Source of the DNA: Acidimicrobiia bacterium
GTDB lineage: Bacteria; Actinomycetota; Acidimicrobiia; Acidimicrobiales; Aldehydirespiratoraceae
Reading direction: 5' to 3'
DNA: 64,000 bases
NCBI GenBank assembly: GCA_022820805.1
Contig: JAJEEV010000050.1
Location: 22,215-86,214 of the forward strand
A program made the translations under genes and the position numbers. The notes beneath the pieces were generated by a model that saw nothing but the letters and a program-made list of their open reading frames with translations, was not told where the DNA came from and made no database searches. Shown one piece after another: positions 62,204 to 64,000 of the stretch (within the stretch, counting starts at the first letter, position 1; each line of letters starts with the position of its first letter).

Positions 62204-62299
62204 AGTGGTAACTAGACCGGTTACCAAGAGTCGCAGAGTTCGAGTCCCGCGGGGCACGAACCGGCCGCGAAACGGCGATGAACCGGTCCTGTTACCACT
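62204..62299. repeat. 19-bp inverted repeat flanking the att-like site
   Basis: AGTGGTAAC-TAG-ACCGGTT (62204-62222) and AACCGGT-CCT-GTTACCACT (62281-62299) match as inverted repeats at 17 of 19 positions. The right arm lies just upstream of the integrase ribosome binding site. They enclose the tRNA-3'-like sequence and could be integrase or excisionase binding sites. Confidence 0.6.
62238..62259 (+). other. tRNA 3'-end-like attachment site candidate
   Basis: GTTCGAGTCCCGCGGGGCAC reads like the T loop, 3' T stem and 3' acceptor strand of a tRNA. The matching 5' halves are absent: the bases before the T loop do not pair and no GTGCCCC occurs upstream. This is what remains at one end of an element integrated into a tRNA gene. 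The integrase starts 60 bp downstream. Confidence 0.5.
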
Positions 62300-62319
62300 C
62301 CGGGCGAGAGGAACGACCG

Positions 62320-63465
62320 GTGCAGCGACCACGGACACTGACAGCAGCATACGTGAGGACGATCAACAAGCCGGGCCGCTACGGCGACGGCCGGGGCAGC
62401 CACGGACTGTCATTGCTCGTGAAGCGCACCGTCAACGGTCGATGGTCCAAGACCTGGAGCCAGCGCCTCCGCATCGGCGGCAAGACCGTCAGTCTCGGCC
62501 TCGGCTCCTACCCCGCCGTGTCGTTGGCCCTGGCCCGTGAACGGGCACTCTCGAACCGCCAAGCCGTCGAGGAAGGACGCGATCCCCGCCGACGCCACAC
62601 CGTCACCTTCGCCGAGGCGATGGAGGCCGTGATCGACTTGCACCGCCCCAACTGGAAGCCCACTTCTAACACCGAGCAGCAGTGGCGATCGCTGCTCGCC
62701 CACCACATCGACCCGACCATCGGCCCGATGCCTGTCGCGGACGTGGCTGCCGCAGATGTGGTGGCGGTGCTCGACCGGGTGTGGGACCGCCCGGAACTGG
62801 CCCGCCGCACCGCGCGCCGGATCTCAACAACCATGAAGTGGGCGATGGGCCGCGGCCTGCGCGAGATCGACCCCACATCGGCGGCTGTCGCCGCGATGCC
62901 CAAGCACCGCCACCGCCCGAACCATCATCGGGCTTTGCACCACGGCGAAGTCGCCGACGCGCTGAAGAAGATCCGAGCATCGGAGGCAGCCGCCGCCACG
63001 AAGCAGGCCCTTGAATTGTTGGCGCTGACCGCGACCAGACCCGGAGAGGTTCGTCACGCCACCTGGGACGAGTTCGACCTCGACACCGCTGTGTGGACAA
63101 TCCCGGCGTCTCGTTACAAGACCGACACCGAGTTTCGGGTGCCGCTCAGTCGACGGGCTGTCGAGCTGCTCGCCAAGGCCCGCAGCGCCAACAACACTGA
63201 GTTGGTGTTCCCCTCGCCGGTCACGGGGCGAGCGGTGTCGGAGAACACCTACGTGAAGCTGCTGCGCGACCTGGACATTCCCAGCTCGGCTCACGGGCTG
63301 AGAGCCACGTTCCGTTCGTGGTGCTCAGACGCCGGCGTGCCGAGGGATCTCGCGGAGATGGCGCTGGGTCATGCCGTGCGCGGCGTCGAGGGTGCCTACG
63401 CCCGCTCCGACATGCTGCAGCGCCGCCGCGCACTCATGCAACAATGGGACGACTACATCACATAG
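62320..63465 (+). CDS. P4-type tyrosine recombinase/integrase
   Basis: This 381-residue site-specific recombinase has an N-terminal DUF4102-like arm-binding domain (LLVKRTVNGRWSKTWSQRLR, GKTVSLGLGSYPAVSLALAR), a SAM-like core and a catalytic domain. Catalytic residues appear as the Arg in ATRPGEVRHATWDE, His-x2-Arg in AHGLRATFRSWC, the His in LGHAVRGVEGAYARSD and its Tyr. The GTG at 62320 with GAGAGGA upstream is preferred; an in-frame ATG at 62278 lies in the att region. It should integrate or excise an element at the tRNA-like site. Confidence 0.9.
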   Translation: MQRPRTLTAAYVRTINKPGRYGDGRGSHGLSLLVKRTVNGRWSKTWSQRLRIGGKTVSLGLGSYPAVSLALARERALSNRQAVEEGRDPRRRHTVTFAEAMEAVIDLHRPNWKPTSNTEQQWRSLLAHHIDPTIGPMPVADVAAADVVAVLDRVWDRPELARRTARRISTTMKWAMGRGLREIDPTSAAVAAMPKHRHRPNHHRALHHGEVADALKKIRASEAAAATKQALELLALTATRPGEVRHATWDEFDLDTAVWTIPASRYKTDTEFRVPLSRRAVELLAKARSANNTELVFPSPVTGRAVSENTYVKLLRDLDIPSSAHGLRATFRSWCSDAGVPRDLAEMALGHAVRGVEGAYARSDMLQRRRALMQQWDDYIT

Positions 63466-63534
63466 GCACACATGCCACTTGGTCGCAGTCTCCGGGGCGT
63501 CAACCTCCACTCCCGCTGAGATCGTCGAGCAGTT

Positions 63535-63561
63535 GGGGTCGAGGGGGCCCGGGACGACCCC
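63535..63561 (+). terminator. Stem-loop after the integrase gene
   Basis: GGGGTCG (63535-63541) and CGACCCC (63555-63561) form a perfect 7-bp stem with a 13-nt GC-rich loop, 70 bp after the integrase stop. There is no U tract. It overlaps a possible IS right end, so it may belong to that instead. Confidence 0.3.
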
Positions 63562-63582
63562 TCCAAGAAGCCGGGCGGTTTA
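63562..63582 (-). mobile_element. Remnant end of an IS3-family element
   Basis: The complement of this segment reads TAAACCGCCCGGCTTCTTGG, which resembles the left end of the IS at 63749 (TGAACCGCCCTGGCTTTCCC) in inverted orientation. No transposase frame precedes it, so it would be a leftover terminal repeat. The 339 bp from 63466 to 63804 hold this, the stem-loop and otherwise nothing that I can identify. Confidence 0.35.
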
Positions 63583-63748
63583 GGACAGGAGTTTCGGCGG
63601 GGGCGTTACTACCGGTCGGCGAGGTACGCGAATGGGCGCGTGGGTTGTAGCGCCCATGGCATCGCGCGCCGATTCGGATCCGCTGGCACGCAACCTGCAC
63701 GAAACACAGCGGGGCATGTGCTTCATTTGTGGCGATCCCAGGCGACGG

Positions 63749-64000
63749 TGAACCGCCCTGGCTTTCCCGGAGGATCTTGACCTTGGGAAAGCGAGGATGT
63801 GGCTATGCCTACACAGAAGATGCCGGGGAGTCCTTCGACGAGGAGGTACTCGGTGGAGAAGAAGGCCCAGGCGGTGCGGCTGGTTCGCCAGCTGCGCGCC
63901 GAGTTGGGCACCGATCACGGGACCGTGAGGCGGGTGGCGACCCAGTTGGGCTATGGGGTGGAGTCGGTGCGGGCGTGGGTGCGCCAGGCCGACATCGACG
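63749..64000 (+). mobile_element. IS3-family insertion sequence, left part (cut by window edge)
   Basis: The element probably begins TGAACCGCCCTGGCTTTCCC at 63749, a form typical of IS3-family terminal repeats in actinobacteria. The OrfA transposase gene starts 56 bp inside. The right end and OrfB lie beyond the window. Confidence 0.6.
63805..64000 (+). CDS. IS3-family transposase OrfA, 3'-truncated by window edge
   Basis: The first 65 residues are visible: after a start MPTQKMPGSPSTRRYSVEKK come AQAVRLVRQLRAELGTDHGT and VRRVATQLGYGVESVRAWVR. This is the helix-turn-helix of IS3 OrfA (HTH_Tnp_1), which binds the terminal repeats. GAGGA lies about 8 nt before the ATG. In IS3 elements OrfA is joined to OrfB by a -1 frameshift; that part is not visible here. 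Confidence 0.88.
   Translation, partial: MPTQKMPGSPSTRRYSVEKKAQAVRLVRQLRAELGTDHGTVRRVATQLGYGVESVRAWVRQADID

Noticed and set aside
62200..62260. A complete tRNA gene upstream of the integrase
   Set aside because: Only the 3' T-loop and acceptor strand are present. The T stem does not pair and no 5' acceptor strand or anticodon arm is found.

Overview
The window is high-GC DNA from an actinobacterium, most plausibly a marine or host-associated member of the Acidimicrobiia. Supporting signs are F420-type oxidoreductases, a mycothiol-type DinB/MPI protein, an ANTAR response regulator, a Pol I without proofreading residues, and many start codons sitting 6-8 nt behind a TANNNT box (leaderless promoters). 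Taxonomy is inferred from gene content only.

Region 1-9.8 kb (+): a catabolic operon with translationally coupled genes. It encodes both subunits of a biotin-dependent acyl-CoA carboxylase of the methylcrotonyl/geranyl-CoA type, an AtuA-like protein, a DinB/MPI protein behind a tandem palindromic operator, an enoyl-CoA hydratase, two tandemly duplicated APH-fold kinases and a zinc alcohol dehydrogenase. This resembles branched-chain or acyclic-terpenoid acyl-CoA degradation.

Region 9.8-32.2 kb: an accessory region of short transcription units. It holds a ChbG/YdjC deacetylase, two PhyH dioxygenases, a D-aminoacylase-type amidohydrolase, a His-rich lipoprotein, a Rieske oxygenase, an SDR, PPOX and DDN flavin/F420 enzymes, a MOSC protein, a DMSP-lyase-like cupin, a sulfatase, a rhodanese and tRNA-Leu(GAG). 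Four toxin-antitoxin operons lie here (VapBC, ParDE, MazEF-like, Phd-PIN). Two of them are bracketed by direct repeats. A three-copy dispersed repeat of about 143 bp with a covarying terminal stem lies at 11.6, 30.4 and 31.3 kb. At 23.5-24.1 kb a CMD/AhpD-like gene is split only by an in-frame TGA at the second cysteine of its CxxC site. A 7-bp hairpin with a G-starting loop follows at SECIS distance, so it is a strong selenoprotein candidate.

Region 32.2-60.2 kb (almost all -): housekeeping core. Genes are secG-tpiA-pgk-gap-rapZ, uvrC, uvrA (with a LexA-like box), uvrB, coaE, rpsA, polA and an ANTAR regulator. Between rapZ and uvrC sit an FAD oxidoreductase, a fused hydantoinase/oxoprolinase and an SDR. 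The yvcK and whiA genes usually found between rapZ and gap are absent there. A PP2C phosphatase, a DUF222-HNH protein, HicAB and an orphan Phd next to a DUF429 protein lie between uvrA and uvrB.

Region 60.2-64 kb (+): an AbiEi-like protein, a deazaflavin enzyme, then an AT-rich stretch, a tRNA-3'-end-like att site inside a 19-bp inverted repeat, a P4-type integrase, an IS-end remnant and the start of an IS3-family element cut by the window edge. This looks like the edge of an integrated element.
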